A DNA stretch of 64,000 nucleotides from Bisporella sp. PMI_857 (GCA_021307315.1 JAJSPD010000007.1:186001-250000); one strand, 5' to 3'; shown: positions 1 through 11,802, counted from the stretch's first letter. The notes: generated from the letters alone by a model not told the origin. Program-made: numbers and translations.

Positions 1-1756
1 CCTATATATTGTCGGCAGCACAAACATTAGCCAATCCGTGTGCTGTGATTAGAAGAATGGTTCTATTGCAGTTCGATAACAACGGCCGACGGCTCGAACC
101 TATTGATATCTCTTCATGACATGATTTTCTATTTAATCGTATGGATTGGTGAGATAATACTGGATTAGCCTCGGCTTTTGGGAGTGTATGGCCTGCTTTA
201 ATGACAAGTCGGTGATGCCTTTGATTGGAAGTATCTCATAGCTACGCCGTTTTCTGAATGCATTTGTTACCAAACCTCGACGAATTTCACGTTCGGGGTT
301 GTTTTTCAGCTATGAGAAGTTGGAATCATTTTTCAGAAGAGCCCTTGAGCCTAGGGAATAAGAATGACAGAGAGTCCGAGCCTGTTGATGAGCATTTTGA
401 ATCCTTGCATCTTCAAGGTATCCAAAGGGACAACTCTGGTAACCCCAGCTTGGATGTCATTGTAACCAATTTCTAGTTTGGCTCGAAAGTTGATTTATCA
501 GACCAATTGTCACGGAAGATATCAAGATCGGCTTCTTCGGAGCACTTCATCTAGTTAATATGGACCCAAATTTTCTATCGAACATCTGTAAAAGCTGCTC
601 CACAAGCTAACGTTGTAGCCAGCCAAAAATCATGAAAGGATATCCCCATCAATTTTAAAGTAATACTAAAGAAAAGTAATAAGCTCCCTCACCTCAACCG
701 TAGCCGTCCATACTCTCTGCAGCCCTGAGTGCATTGAAATATCCGAGTATGGTCCTAACCGAGAGCTACAATAGTTCTTCCGCATAAAGCGATCCTTACG
801 CGCTCAAGTGCCTACTGGCCCACTATTGACTAAAGAAATAAATATGTCAAGTACGAAACTTGAAATCTCACTAGATCATGGAATTTCCGATGGTGGGATG
901 GATTTTTCATGCGCTAGTACCCATCGAGTGGTGAAGAGCTTCCTAATCGAAATATCTTGACCACCGGTTTAAATATCCTAGGCACGAGATCAGCATCATG
1001 CGGGTAGATAGGCCATGAGGTTTGAGAGAAAGCTGAGAGAAGCATATAAAGCAAATATAAGATCCTGATCAAGGTGCGTTTGAACCGCTTTCCTTGTCTT
1101 CTATCCTTATTAGACTGTCCTCGTAGCTTCACTTCAAAACCCACAGAGCAAATGCTTGTTGCTTGTTATAATACCACAAGTTCAAAGAAAGACTTAAATT
1201 TATGAAGAAAGAAAGGAATCCTCGTCGGCCAACTCTCTCGACATTGGGCTTAGGTTATCTCAATCGCTAACTTGTTTCGATCAATTGTTCGGCTGAGAAA
1301 TATCATTGGCTTGGCAAGGCTGACCTGGTTGAGAGCCACAGTCGCGGGTCTACAAAGTTAGGAATATTGAAAGCCTCGGATAGTTGACTACATGTTTTCG
1401 AGCATTTTTTTAATAAAAAACTTATTTTTTTAATTTAATTGATAGAATATCTCTGTGCAGACATGAAGTCTGAAACTGTTGAAGACAATGGGGATACCAT
1501 CAAAATAATACCAAAGTAATTTAAGTTTTATGCATGGATGCCTTAGCCGTAGAGGCGATCAATTAGGGAGAGTAAGGCTGAGTATATATTTGGGCTGGAT
1601 GAGTTGTTTACCTTATGCTTCTAAATTTTCGACAAACTACTATCTATAAAGGAGCTTCATCTAGATAGTGCCGGTCAGTGCATATTACAGTGCGCTTCAG
1701 ATATCTCAATTGCAGATCAGTTCTAAAATTTGCGTCTTCCCCGGCAATTTGTAAAT
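1..1756. other. Gene-poor leader region
   Basis: I see no supportable gene here. Short open frames at 258-476 (+) and 914-1144 (-) show no recognisable domain and no matching exons nearby. The stretch around 1405-1440 is a run of A and T. The last 100 or so bases probably hold the promoter and 5' leader of the Sec14-like gene that follows. Confidence 0.5.
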
Positions 1757-3081
1757 ATGTCAGCTACCCTAACTGCTGAAGATCCGATGATAGAGAAGAT
1801 CAAGGATATAGATCTTGACAGCAACAAAGTCAGTCCTTCCCTGGAAGCCAAGCTGCAATTATGTTACTATACCTAGACTAACATAATAACTGCATAGGAC
1901 CAATCTTCGCCCAAGGCTCCAAGTCTAAGGCCACTGAAGACACCACTCCTTACTCCGTCAGAGTCGTCAATTCCTCCCCCAGCACGCGAAGTTAGTCCTG
2001 AGCAGCAAGCAAAGTATGACACTGTATTGAAAACGGTTAAAACGTGGAAGGAAGTACCAGCCAAAGATGGGCTTGGGGGAGCGATTACTGAAGACGAAAT
2101 TATGTGGTTGACAAAAGAGTGTATATTCCGATATCTGAGGGCTACAAAATGGGTCACAGGAGAGGCCGAGAAGAGGTTGCTGGGTACGCTTACTTGGAGG
2201 AGAGAGTTCGGGGTTGCAGGGCTCACAGGAGATCACATCTCTCCTGAGAATGAGACTGGAAAGCAACTCATTCTTGGATACGACATTGCTGCTCGGCCAT
2301 GTCATTACTTGAACCCTGGTAGACAAAATACAGATCCAAGCCACCGTCAAGTAGAGCATTTGGTGTTCATGCTAGAGCGAGTTATTGAGATAGGAGTGCC
2401 AGGCCAAGAGACATTGGCTCTGTTGATTAATTTCAAGTCAAGCAAATCTCGCTCAAATACAGCGCCGGGAATTGGTATGGCAAGAGAGGTCCTGAATATT
2501 CTTCAGACACATTATCCAGAGCGTCTTGGAAGAGCTTTGATCATTAATAGTATTGCTCGCTGGTTCTAAGATAAAACCCATGCTAACTATTTATAGTCCC
2601 ATGGATTGTTTCTGGATTCTTCAAACTAATTACACCATTCATTGACCCCTTAACTCGAGAGAAGTTGAAGTTCAATGGTGACATGCGGCAACATGTTCCT
2701 CCGCAACAGCTCTGGACAGAGTTCCAAGGAGATTTGGAGTTCGACTATGACCACGAGACTTACTGGCCAGCGCTGCTCAAAATATGTGAGGAGAAACGTG
2801 CCAAGGCCAAGGAGCGTTGGATGAAAGGAGGCAAGCAGTATGGCGAGAGCGAGTTCTACATCAAAGGTGGAGATCTTCTAAGTATTGGTGGAGGTCAGGT
2901 AGAAGCCATGAATGGAGATGCAAAGCCTGCGGAAGCTTCTCAACCAGCACTCGAGAATGGCCATAAAGCTACGGAAGCTGAAATCCCTGTGCAGGTCACT
3001 GGCAATCAGCCGAGTGAAAAACAAGAGGTTGCTGCCATCATGCCGCCTGCTGCGCTTACGAGGGAAGGAGACCGGCCTTAA
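1757..3081 (+). CDS. Sec14-like CRAL-TRIO lipid-binding protein
   Basis: Three exons, 1757-1828, 1898-2549 and 2597-3081, join in frame to 402 residues. Both introns have GT..AG ends and CTAAC-type branch points. Residues 1-65 are a Ser/Pro-rich lead. A CRAL-TRIO-N-like helical part follows at about 60-130 with FRYLRATKW. The lipid-binding Sec14 fold spans about 145-300, including ALLINFKSSKS and the late signature PERLGRALIINIPWIVSGFF. The splice at residue 243 restores this signature exactly, which fixes the intron. The C-terminal 100 residues are low-complexity and acidic. Sec14-family proteins exchange phosphatidylinositol and other lipids between membranes, and this one should be cytosolic or membrane-peripheral. 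The actual ligand cannot be read from the sequence. It is more like the fungal CRAL-TRIO proteins with long tails than the 300-residue classical Sec14. Confidence 0.9.
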
Positions 3082-3497
3082 TCTATTTCACTCTGGTCTT
3101 TTCAAAGTTAGTGTGAGAATTGGGAGAAAGATAGATTGCATTCTGTGCCATAGAAACTTGATAGATTACTAAATTAAATGTCTAATAGAAACAATAAAAA
3201 GCCTACGCCAACGCAGATGAAGAAAACTTGTAATAACTCCCTTTTCATTTTGTGCTTTAGAATATTAGCGCTGGCGATATTCTAACATCAAATATTATGT
3301 CATCTGATTCTTGAGTCTTAAATTGTGAAGATTGAGAGATATTGTGACTTTGGCTCCAGATTACTTCGCTTGAAATTCAGCCATCACCGACCTCACACCT
3401 CACGCCTATACCACGACCACCAACACCACGCCTTTTATACCCCGCAAATGAGGATATATTCTACGTTCAGAATATATTTCACTACATAGACAAGCAA
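3082..3497. other. Intergenic region before trs31
   Basis: This 416-base gap between two genes on the same strand has the 3' end of the Sec14-like gene and the promoter of the TRAPP gene. A C/A-rich stretch at about 3390-3440 looks like a typical fungal promoter or leader. No gene is seen. Confidence 0.4.
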
Positions 3498-4254
3498 ATG
3501 GCGTCTCAGCCCGCGAAGGCGCCGTTGGGCACACAACCACCACAACCCCAGCGCAACTCTCCATCCGGCCTTAAATACCCCACGAACGGAAAGACCATAT
3601 ACCATCGCCCCTTAAATCGCAGCTTAAAGCAAGAGCTCAGCCAGGCCAGCTTCGCGTATCTGTTTGGAGAGATGGTGAGCTATGCGCAAAAGCGGGTAAC
3701 TGGTATTCAGGATCTGGAAAAACGGTTCGCGCGACCCAAACACTCTGTTCTCAGGCCAAAGGGCACATTTCGCATGATTTACGGATGTCTAACAGTTCGA
3801 TAGACTAAATGCACAAGGCCACCCTATCGGTCTAAAACTCCTCGACCTCCTCCTCTTTCGTGAACCACCACGTACCCAAACGCGCCCACAGCACATTATC
3901 GCCCTCCTCCAATTCATCACTACAACAATGTGGAAGCATCTCTTCTCGCGGCCTGCAGACTCCCTCGAGAAGTCCTCAAACCCAGAAACGCCGGATGAGT
4001 ACATGATCTCCGACAACGAGCCGCTGGTCAACCAATATATTAGCGTTCCGAGAGAGATGAATCAGCTGAATTGCGCCGCATTTGTGGCGGGGATCATTGA
4101 GGGTGTGTGTGATGGAGCGGGATTTCCAGCGAACGTTACAGCGCATAGTGTTGGGAAGGGAGAGGAGGGCGAGCTGTGGCCTGGGAAGACGGTTTTCTTG
4201 GTCAAGTTTCAGCCGGAAGTTGTGGAGAGAGAACAATATTTGGGGAAAGGGTAA
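3498..4254 (+). CDS. trs31: TRAPP complex subunit Trs31 (TRAPPC5)
   Basis: Two exons, 3498-3724 and 3804-4254, give 225 residues. The splice falls inside an Arg codon and joins GIQDLEKR to LNAQGHPIGLKLLDLL, which is the expected Bet3-family core. The protein is a member of the Bet3/Trs31/Trs33 fold group, and length and order match TRAPPC5. Recognisable blocks are YHRPLNRSLKQELSQASFAY near residues 35-55, LFGEMVSYAQKR, and the C-terminal NCAAFVAGIIEGVCDGAGFP. TRAPP is a tethering complex and Rab (Ypt1/Ypt31) exchange factor at the Golgi. Trs31 is one of the small structural subunits. The first 35 residues are Pro/Gln-rich and probably disordered. The intron is 79 bases long with the branch-like TCTAAC close to the acceptor. 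Confidence 0.93.
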
Positions 4255-4737
4255 GATAAGAAGAGCAAAGGAAAAGGGGATAAAGGAAAGTGAATGAGAT
4301 ATGGCAATGCATTTGGGTGGCGTTCACTTGGGCATTTAGAGGAGCTTAGAAACGGAGTTCTGGTGATATCACAGAGCAGGGACGGGAACGCTTTCAAGTA
4401 TCAAGATAATTTTGATAGGGTATCCCCCAAATCCATTCTATGACCATACAACTTCTGATGAGTCTACCATGGTATAACTAGATGTACGGAAGGGTATTAT
4501 TTGACGCCAACTATCGCTTAAAAGCCCCATGCAGGTACCTCTACCGTGTTTTTGCTCGTTCTTTATTTACCTAGGCAGTCCCCCACCACTCTGGCTAACC
4601 TCTGCCTTCGACATGCCTAAGTAGTACTCTTCAAGCCATAATGGGATATTCAAGGCAAGTATGCCTCTTGTCCCATTATGCAATACTCCTCCGTTGTAAG
4701 TATTCAATGCTCACTACAAGGCATCGGAGACAAAACC
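4255..4737. other. Convergent intergenic region
   Basis: The gap lies between the 3' ends of the trs31 gene (+) and the small minus-strand gene. I see no coding signal. It probably contains both polyadenylation regions. Confidence 0.4.
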
Positions 4738-5107
4738 TCATCGTGGCATTGACTTGGATCCTGTTTTCCAGGTCACTCCAGGGCGGTTGTTCTCCGGGCC
4801 TTTCTTCATTAAGTCCGCCAGTCCCAGGTCCTTCCAAGCGGGTTCTTTCGTTTTCTGTGTAGCCCTTTGAATGCCAAACGCAGCGTGCTGGTCTGGTACT
4901 ACGTCATCTTCATCCTCTGGATTCAATGGCTGATTGTGAGGCGGCACGTAGATCTCGTCGTCAGGTAACTTGTCTTTGCAGAAGTCCTCGAAAAGGTCCG
5001 CATCCCGAGGGCGGTTGAAGTGGATGTAGGTGTAGCTAGAATCTTTCGACTAGATAGAGAAATCAGAACTAAGTTCAGAAAGTGAAGGAAAGCTAGAGGC
5101 TCACCAT
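4738..5107 (-). CDS. Small uncharacterised protein, initiator ATG in its own exon
   Basis: The minus strand has a well-formed coding exon at 5049-4738 with acidic and proline-rich content, for example FNRPRDADLFEDFCKDKLPD and DEIYVPPHNQ. Upstream of it the frame closes, but a textbook intron (GTGAGC.. ..CTATCTAG, 5104-5050) joins it to an ATG at 5107-5105. That leaves the start codon as the only coding triplet of exon 1. The joined product is 104 residues beginning MSKDSSYTYIHFNRPRD. I do not recognise the family. No transmembrane segment or signal peptide is visible. Other readings are a longer 5' exon in a different frame or a start inside exon 2, but no ATG in frame supports either. The gene diverges from the neighbour at 5309 across about 200 bases. 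Confidence 0.5.
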
Positions 5108-5308
5108 TCTCGTCTTGCAAGGCTGTCCAATGACGCGATAGATGGTCAATATCTGGATGTCGAATTGTAGCAAAGCGAGAAGCGCAGTGAAGCGACACTT
5201 GGCTTAGCACAGATAAAACAGACAAGATCTACCTTGTTCACTTCCTCAACTCTATACACTTGCAACAGTCGCAAGAGGCGTTCAGTTCGCAGACAAATAT
5301 TGAACAAG
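5108..5308. promoter_or_regulatory. Probable shared divergent promoter
   Basis: About 200 bases separate the start codons of the divergent genes at 5107 (-) and 5309 (+). Both transcripts must be driven from here or from overlapping leaders. No specific factor site is claimed. Confidence 0.35.
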
Positions 5309-5770
5309 ATGCCTCAACAGCCATCATGCATGTGTTGTGCCCTTGGCATCCCACATCAAAAGGATCGCGCTTGCAAGCTCTTTATCTTATCACAAGCGAA
5401 GGCCTTGCGTCTTGCGGAGAGAAAGGATCAGCGAATCACCATCTACCGTAAGACCCATAAGATCAGTCAGCATGGCCAAGGACTCCCGGAGCATCCAACC
5501 AATGAGACCAACCTTTTACTTAGCGAGGTGGACCGCACACTGAAGAATTGGAGCGACCAGGTCACAATTCTCGGCCAAGATAAACCCTACGAGCGCAATT
5601 TCTACCACGCCTTTCTCCGAGTTCACGAAGACGCCATTCAATCCCCATTTCCAAAGGAATCTCTTGACCTTTTCGAGTCGATCTACGGTCCTGTCCACGT
5701 AGGTGCTCCCTCGCCACGCCATCCAATGCTCACCAAACCCTATACTGCGAAGATTATGCAACGACAGTGA
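5309..5770 (+). CDS. Uncharacterised 153-residue protein
   Basis: An uninterrupted frame starts at the ATG at 5309 (MPQQPSCMCC) and ends at 5770. An upstream non-ATG extension to 5234 exists, but it would run into the divergent promoter, so I prefer the internal ATG. The product has a short Cys-rich start (CMCC), a basic stretch, then a helical, charged part around residues 70-140 with NFYHAFLRVHEDAI and SLDLFESIYGPVH. I recognise no family. The composition looks like a real protein and the frame is long for this A+T content. It ends only 87 bases before the start of RPS29 on the same strand, so the RPS29 promoter may overlap its end. It could be lineage-specific or a decayed gene. Confidence 0.4.
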   Translation: MPQQPSCMCCALGIPHQKDRACKLFILSQAKALRLAERKDQRITIYRKTHKISQHGQGLPEHPTNETNLLLSEVDRTLKNWSDQVTILGQDKPYERNFYHAFLRVHEDAIQSPFPKESLDLFESIYGPVHVGAPSPRHPMLTKPYTAKIMQRQ

Positions 5771-5857
5771 TATTGCCATTGAATGAATCCGAAGCTAACT
5801 CCAGGATTAGAAGAACTTTGAGTCCCTCTCCGTCAAGGAATCTTCCGACCAATAATC

Positions 5858-6292
5858 ATGTCTCACGAGTCTGTTTGGAATTCCCGCCCTAGAACCTATG
5901 GCAAGGGGGCACGCGCTTGGTACGTCTTTTTCCACTACGTTGGGCTGGTGGAGAAGGGGGAGGGAAGAGGAGGAAGAAAGGGATAAAGCTGCCAACCGTT
6001 CTGAGGTTGTGCGAGCACTCATAACGCTCTGCAGATTGGTTGACACCAATCTGTGGAGAAGGATGAATGAGATTGTGGATAAGAAGAACACATTTATTTC
6101 TGAGACACGCATACTAACTTGCTGCTTCTACAGCCGTGTCTGCACTCACAAGGCTGGTCTTATCCGCAAATATGGTCTCAACATCTGCCGTCAATGCTTC
6201 CGTGAGAAGGCAGCCGATATTGGATTCGTCAAGGTACACTGCATTTGGCTGCTCACCCACTATCCCGTACTGACACACCACAGCACCGTTAA
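5858..6292 (+). CDS. RPS29: 40S ribosomal protein S29 (uS14)
   Basis: Three exons, 5858-5919, 6134-6233 and 6284-6292, give the complete 56-residue protein. It starts [20 protein letters not shown] and ends ADIGFVKHR. The zinc ribbon is present as two CxxC pairs, Cys21/Cys24 (ACRVC) and Cys39/Cys42 (ICRQC). uS14/S29 sits in the head of the 40S ribosomal subunit and contacts 18S rRNA. Intron 1 (214 bases) has a good ACTAAC branch site shortly before its acceptor. Intron 2 is 50 bases, and the last exon encodes only His-Arg and the stop. Tiny last exons like this are easily missed by gene finders. The match to fungal S29 is close along its whole length. Confidence 0.96.
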
Positions 6293-7423
6293 TGCACCAC
6301 ATCGAACGTTTCCTGGCATGTAGATGGTGGGACGATGGATTTTCATACATGGCATGGAGTTTATGGGATGGTTGATTAGGAGATCTTTGCTGGCGGAAGG
6401 CTGATTTTGCTATCTGCGGCTCAGAGGCTTCTCGTTTCGTTGATTTGATTTGGGTTGAGGCTTAATGACTAGTCTGCAATACCACTTCCACTCCGAATCT
6501 CAACCTAAATGGTCTCATAAGGCTTCTTTGATATGTTTGAGACTGTACTGCCGAACATATGTGATGGAGAAGTGAAATGCCACTGATATCTGAGTTACGA
6601 AGTGGTTTACTTTCAAACCGAATTTGGTCTGTTCGCAGCAGCGGAAGATTTATCACCAAGATATGCATCCCTCAAATTTTGTTGCAACGTTCTTTTAGTC
6701 TTCGTCACGACACATCTGGGTACCTTCCCTTCCTAAATTTCCCATCGTTCCAGGTCTTATAACTGTAACCGTAATGGATGGTTGATGACCTGTAGTTCTT
6801 TAACAGTTGTTTATGATCGCGGCAGATATCTCACGGCCCATGGATTCTGATAGTGATAATGATCTAGTGACTCTCTGTAGTCAATGGTTAAGGAGTGGTC
6901 ATAGTTCCTTGGTTTGTACATAATTCCGTATGCGTTCTTGCTGTCAAATTGATCCTCTGAATGTTTCATCTTACCATTCCAGTCTTTCCAATCAAACATC
7001 TTGTCTACCTATCTAGCAGTTATCTGCAGTTGCCTTCACCGAACATTTTCTTCAAGAATACATGTAGTATTCGACGACAGTGCTAAGCTGAACGCGACCA
7101 CCATTCTCGTTTTGACAAAGAAGGCGATGGGAATCAATAGTTTACTCTTTGCCTAAGGAATGAACATTGCTGGTTTATATCATCACTTTAAACTGTAGTT
7201 CGCTGGCGCGGACCAGTGTTAGCGTGGAAGGAACTCTTCCTGGCACAGGTGTTCCTTGGCTAGTGATGTTGTTCATATCTTTTGTTTTCCTTCCATCTCA
7301 CCAATTCTTTACAAGTGTGTTTACTCAGGTCTTTATTGCTCTGCGTATCAGTGTTATCAAACATACATACTAGCAAAATTCTCCCAGTTACCCCATGAAA
7401 ATCAGGCAAAATGCCAATATATG
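6293..7423. other. Intergenic region after RPS29
   Basis: About 1.1 kb between the 3' end of RPS29 and the 3' end of the minus-strand RING gene. Frames at 6462-6762 and 6811-6999 are short and on opposing strands, with no recognisable domain. I see no gene and no structured RNA that I can name. Confidence 0.45.
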
Positions 7424-9081
7424 TCACTCCTCCATGCCAACATGCTCATTCTCCACAGTCAGAGACCACAGAGGCACTGGGGTGCCATTTGCTTCTCCGA
7501 GCAGCCCACCTTCCAGTTGGTTTTCTACTTGGACGTGTCCATGTGCAAAATATCGTTGGATGTATTGTTCTCTACCGAAGAGTTTCTGCACAAAGAAGTC
7601 TGGGAACTGAGCACGGCAGTGTGGACAATTTTGTCGAAAAGCTCCAATTCCTGGAACAACTTCACGGAGCCAGTGCTTCAAGCATTCAGCTCCAAGAACT
7701 TGCTTACAGCAGATGATCAGTTGAATTGGTGTGTCTTCGTTCATATCCATGAGACATATTGGGCATTGTGTATCTTGCTCTAGTTCAGTTTTATCCTACA
7801 AGCAATTAGTATTCATTCTTTACACCCACATACTCTCTATCTTTCTGATGATAATGTAAGTTGGGATTTATCTATCTGGATTTCCTTCAAGAAAGATAGG
7901 AATGAAAGAGATGGAACGCACCATCTCCACAAAACCAATCAATGCTCGAGCATTTAGGGTTCTCCTCCTCAGAACAGCCAATCTATCTGCCATCATAAGA
8001 CCCAGGAATACCTTCGTTCCATATCCCAAGCTGCGAATATAGACAGTGTTATCCTTGTATTCTCCGAATCGTCCTGGAGCATTACACTCTATCCTGCCGT
8101 AGTGAAACTCATATCTTTGTTCAAATAACCTCAAAGTTCTCATGATATAGTTGATATCATTTAAATGATCTCTCTCCGGTATTATTTGAAGCCCAATATA
8201 TCCGTACCGGTTCTACAAAGGTTCTGTCAGCCATAGATAAGCTTCCAAGGAGTTTTAACATGACCACCATTGATGCAATAATGTAGATCCAAGAAGGGAT
8301 GAAGACATGATGCAGATGTGCGGCGACATCATAGTGTGGATATTCAAGCATACCTGCATGAATCGTCCCCACTCCTCCAGGAGCTGAGCAACGATATCTT
8401 TGACATAACTTCCAAATAGGTTCTGAAGAAGCGTTCCTTCCCATGGGGTAAGGTATCTGATACTGGCTAGATCATTTGGCATTCCATACCACGCTTTCCC
8501 AAGATTTCGAACTTCTTGTGTCCAACCTGGGAAAAGAGGTTGACCAGTCTAGAAAGTGTTAGCGCATATTGCTCTTGGCAAGGGGTAGCGAGCATTCTCG
8601 CTTAGGGAACATACAACTGGAGACCACTCTAGACTGAATTGCACAGTCATCTGCAGTCGCCTCAGTCAGTCATGCAAAATTCACTTCAAGGGTAGAAGAT
8701 AATGCTGACAGGAATAGGTGTTGTACAAAGTGGCCTGGCTTGTTGAAAGTTTGGATGAGGGACAAAACCTTCATTTCGAATCAATATGTCAGCAAGCTCT
8801 GCCTCCTTAGTTGAGAGCTGGAGCAAGCCACCGCGTTTTCTAACCCATTCAATATGAAGATGCCATATCCGCTGCCCTGGAATCAAGATCTGTGTTTGTG
8901 CATGAAAGGCGAGTGAGATATGGTCGGCTGACCACCCACTGCAGTGGGCAAAGCTTAAGAGCAGAGCCATTTGAGAAGTAGAAAGGAACACCTGGTCTCC
9001 TATCTCCAAGGTAACTCCGTTGCAGAACTTTTCAACGGTGCGAGGGGATCTTCTGGGCGTTATTGTACTTTGGGTCAACAT
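7424..9081 (-). CDS. RING-finger protein, probable E3 ubiquitin ligase
   Basis: Five exons on the minus strand (9081-8710, 8650-8615, 8548-8354, 8212-7922, 7795-7424) join with four phase-0 introns into 421 residues. The start MLTQSTITPRRSP is the first ATG of exon 1. A RING-type domain is at about residues 309-358: CPIC at 309-312, then ICC ending at Cys328, Cys336, and CPHC at 355-358. The usual His two residues after the third Cys is Gln330, and the next ligand position is Gly333, so the second zinc site looks altered. Residues 1-300 have no domain I can name but are well formed (RYLTPWEGTLLQNLFGSYV, GYIGLQIIPERDHLN). RING proteins recruit E2 enzymes. This one looks soluble, with its RING near the C-terminus and a low-complexity tail. 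Substrate and partners are unknown. It may belong to an expanded lineage-specific family. Confidence 0.75.
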
Positions 9082-10518
9082 TTCGGAGAGTTGTGCTTTG
9101 TGAATGTAGTCCGGTAGGAGGGACCTTTTCTTGCTTTAATATATGCAAGGCAACTTGTGAGTCAATAACATGAATAAATAGTTGGCTCTTGTTGAAGACG
9201 GAATTCAATTTTCTGATATTTGGGTCTGACTCAAGGCCAATCTTTGCTTACGTCTGTCCTTCTGTTCACTTGTGGCTTGCTATCTGGATAAGCTGCTATA
9301 TCTTGCCTGATTACTCCTAATGCTCATTATTTAACATTTGCTCCCTTATACATATAAAATATAAAAATGGATTTGCCTAATCTGGAAGTTATGTTTATAA
9401 AGTAAATTATATAGTTATGTTCATTATCATTGCTGCTTTAAGAGACTTTAGGACCTTTCGATGCAGCATGCTACATTTCTGTTCCAAAAATATGGGTAAT
9501 TTATAAGCTATTTTCTCATGTCATAATCTGCAAATGCGGGAAATGGTTACTTACTAATTTCTGAACCGTTTCTTCTAACTAGAAGACAGGCTAGTTGGAC
9601 CTGGGCATCCTTTGTCCCGCGCTTTGGGCCATTATGGCTTACTTGACATGAACTTGACATTAGGATAGCACTTCCGATTCGAATTGTGTTACAGAATGAT
9701 GCGCCTAGAGGTAGTTTAAAAATGGCTACCAGGTACACTGCAATATTCTGGCATCTAAGCCTCTCTATCTTCTAGGTGAGTCAAACCTAGGTGGCTTTGG
9801 ATACGATCTCTATTGAGGTACGGCGGCAGCTAATCCTAGGTAACGCCACCAACCTATTTCCTGTCCAGCACAGGATCTGTCGCTCTCGGACTATGACTTC
9901 CCTGTTGGGGGTAGCGTTTTACAACTACACCATTGGACCATAGCAAACAACCCCTTGAGGCGTTCAAATTTGTCGCTAATGTAGTTTATATAAGACTTAA
10001 ATCTAACCTCAACCCCCCTTGGCTGATTCAAGTGTAACAAGGAGGTAGAGGTGAATATTATTCACCTTTCTCAAAGCCATTGTGGTTCGGCTTCATGGTT
10101 CTTCCATTTTTTTCTGTTCACTATCATTACACGACTCAGTCTTTAGACCAACATAAATATTTCGAGAGCATTGGGGTTAAATAGATCCCAGGCTCTTGCG
10201 TAAACCGCTTGGAAGCAAGCTTCAATCTACAACACTCGGCTAGTCTTGAATGTCAGGTTTCCGAAATAACATCTCGACCTCATATTCACCTTCAAACATA
10301 TAATCTTGAGGTACTACACGTTTTCAAGCCTGCTTGTATCATTTTTTTCTCCATCCTATGAACCTCAAGCTCGTCTACACTTGACAACCTAACTCTTTAT
10401 TTGCCAGCGTGCGGCTAACTTCTAAAAGTCACTGGGAAGGGATCTGCACGATACATGGACATTTGAAACACTATAACAAATAATATAGAGAGTTTGACTC
10501 TTTGAATATATTGCGCCA
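9082..10518. other. Gene-poor intergenic region
   Basis: About 1.4 kb with no supportable gene. The part around 9340-9420 is A+T-rich. A frame at 9547-9738 (-) is short and unrecognised. The first few hundred bases should hold the promoter of the minus-strand RING gene. Confidence 0.45.
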
Positions 10519-11802
10519 TGTCGAGTCGCGATTTCAATTTCTACAGCAAATATACTGACGAGCAACTCAAACGCCTTCTTATAAACCGCCACTTCAAAAA
10601 AAACGGAGGGCGGTAACAAGAAGCACAGAATTCAAAAACTGCTGGATGATGACAAGTGTAAGCTTCATCTTGGAATACCTTTGGACGAGGTTGACTTCAG
10701 CCTTCGGGGCCAACTGGGCGACAATACAACCGGCAGAGACTTGAGGAATGAAGCCAGGAACCAAAAACTCTCTACCCAAGGACTGAACAAAGACCTGCTA
10801 GAGCGTTTGACATCTCATCAATCCTCTAATCCCGAAGCTATAGAGGAGGAACGGCATCTCGAGCACTTAGACGATGAGAATGATCCGGAAGGTTATAAAC
10901 GGGAGGAATGAATCCAAACTAAGTATCGGCGTTTGGTGAACGAGAGTATCAAACAAAGCAACGAGGATATTGAGCATTTTCGTAAATCACGGGATGAAGC
11001 CCAGCTGAGACTTGCTAGAGCAGTGAAACGCAAAATACGGAAGGAGAATGCTCTTTGGAAGGAGAGAGATGCAGAGGTGTTAGATCTAAAGACCGGGCTT
11101 TGGCGCAAGCAATCGCAGCATCAATCTAACTAGAATTCCAACAAATCATCTGCCGACAAAGAGATTAGCCAAAAGTCTTAGCCTTTAGCTAACCTAGCAG
11201 TAGGCCGGCCTCACCGCTTTTTTTCTTGATAGTTCATACAGTCTAACCTGTGGTGTAGAACGTCAAGACAAACCGGTCATCTTCAAGTCAATTCAAGCCA
11301 TCTCACTATCACGGACCAGAAGGAGGAAAGCACGAGCAATTAGTAGGCCATAAATTAAAGCAATTATACTAGTCTTGGTTTCTAACTATCGATCTAGGCT
11401 GCCAGAGATGCTGCGTACTCTAATGCATCCCAATTATCTACTCCCATCCAACCCGCCGACTCGCAACATGACATACAGTCCGCCAATCGACACGGCCACG
11501 CAAATAGAGGAACATTGCTGAGTTCGCCTTATGGACAAAGGAGTGGATCTTCCGAGGTTTCTCACGAGAAGCGGAAGGCTGATGACTCTCTCAGCAAGGA
11601 GGTAATGGGTGAACCAAAGAAGTTATACAAAGAAACAGGCGCAAAGGCATATAAGTGTGACGATAGGTTGGCCTGCTCCATGACCTTTGCATCAGCTGAA
11701 GAGTTGAGGAGCCACGAGAAGACTGTTTGTCACTTTTGCTGGCAAAAATTCCCACCAGACAACGGTAGCGGGCTTTTTCAGCACTTGGTTCAACGCTGCT
11801 AA
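10519..11802 (+). pseudogene. Broken gene with SAP-like start and Cys/His end
   Basis: An ATG at 10519 opens a frame reading MSSRDFNFYSKYTDEQLKRL, whose helical spacing resembles a SAP-type DNA-binding motif. The frame runs into a stop just after a run of eight A residues (10596-10603). If one base is dropped from that run the protein reads on through GNKKHRIQKLLDDDK to a charged helical part, which then meets an in-frame TGA at 10909-10911. Beyond the TGA the same frame continues as a coiled-coil-like, Arg/Lys/Glu-rich stretch to 11133. A last open block, 11394-11802, follows a TCTAG acceptor-like site. It ends with a degenerate zinc-finger-like part (YKCDDRLACSMTF, RSHEKTVCHFCWQKF). At least two lesions suggest a decayed gene. 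A sequencing error in the A run or a misread exon structure is the alternative. Confidence 0.45.

Noticed and set aside
5234..5308. Upstream extension of the gene at 5309
   Set aside because: No ATG is needed there, the added residues are unconvincing, and it would cover the divergent promoter.
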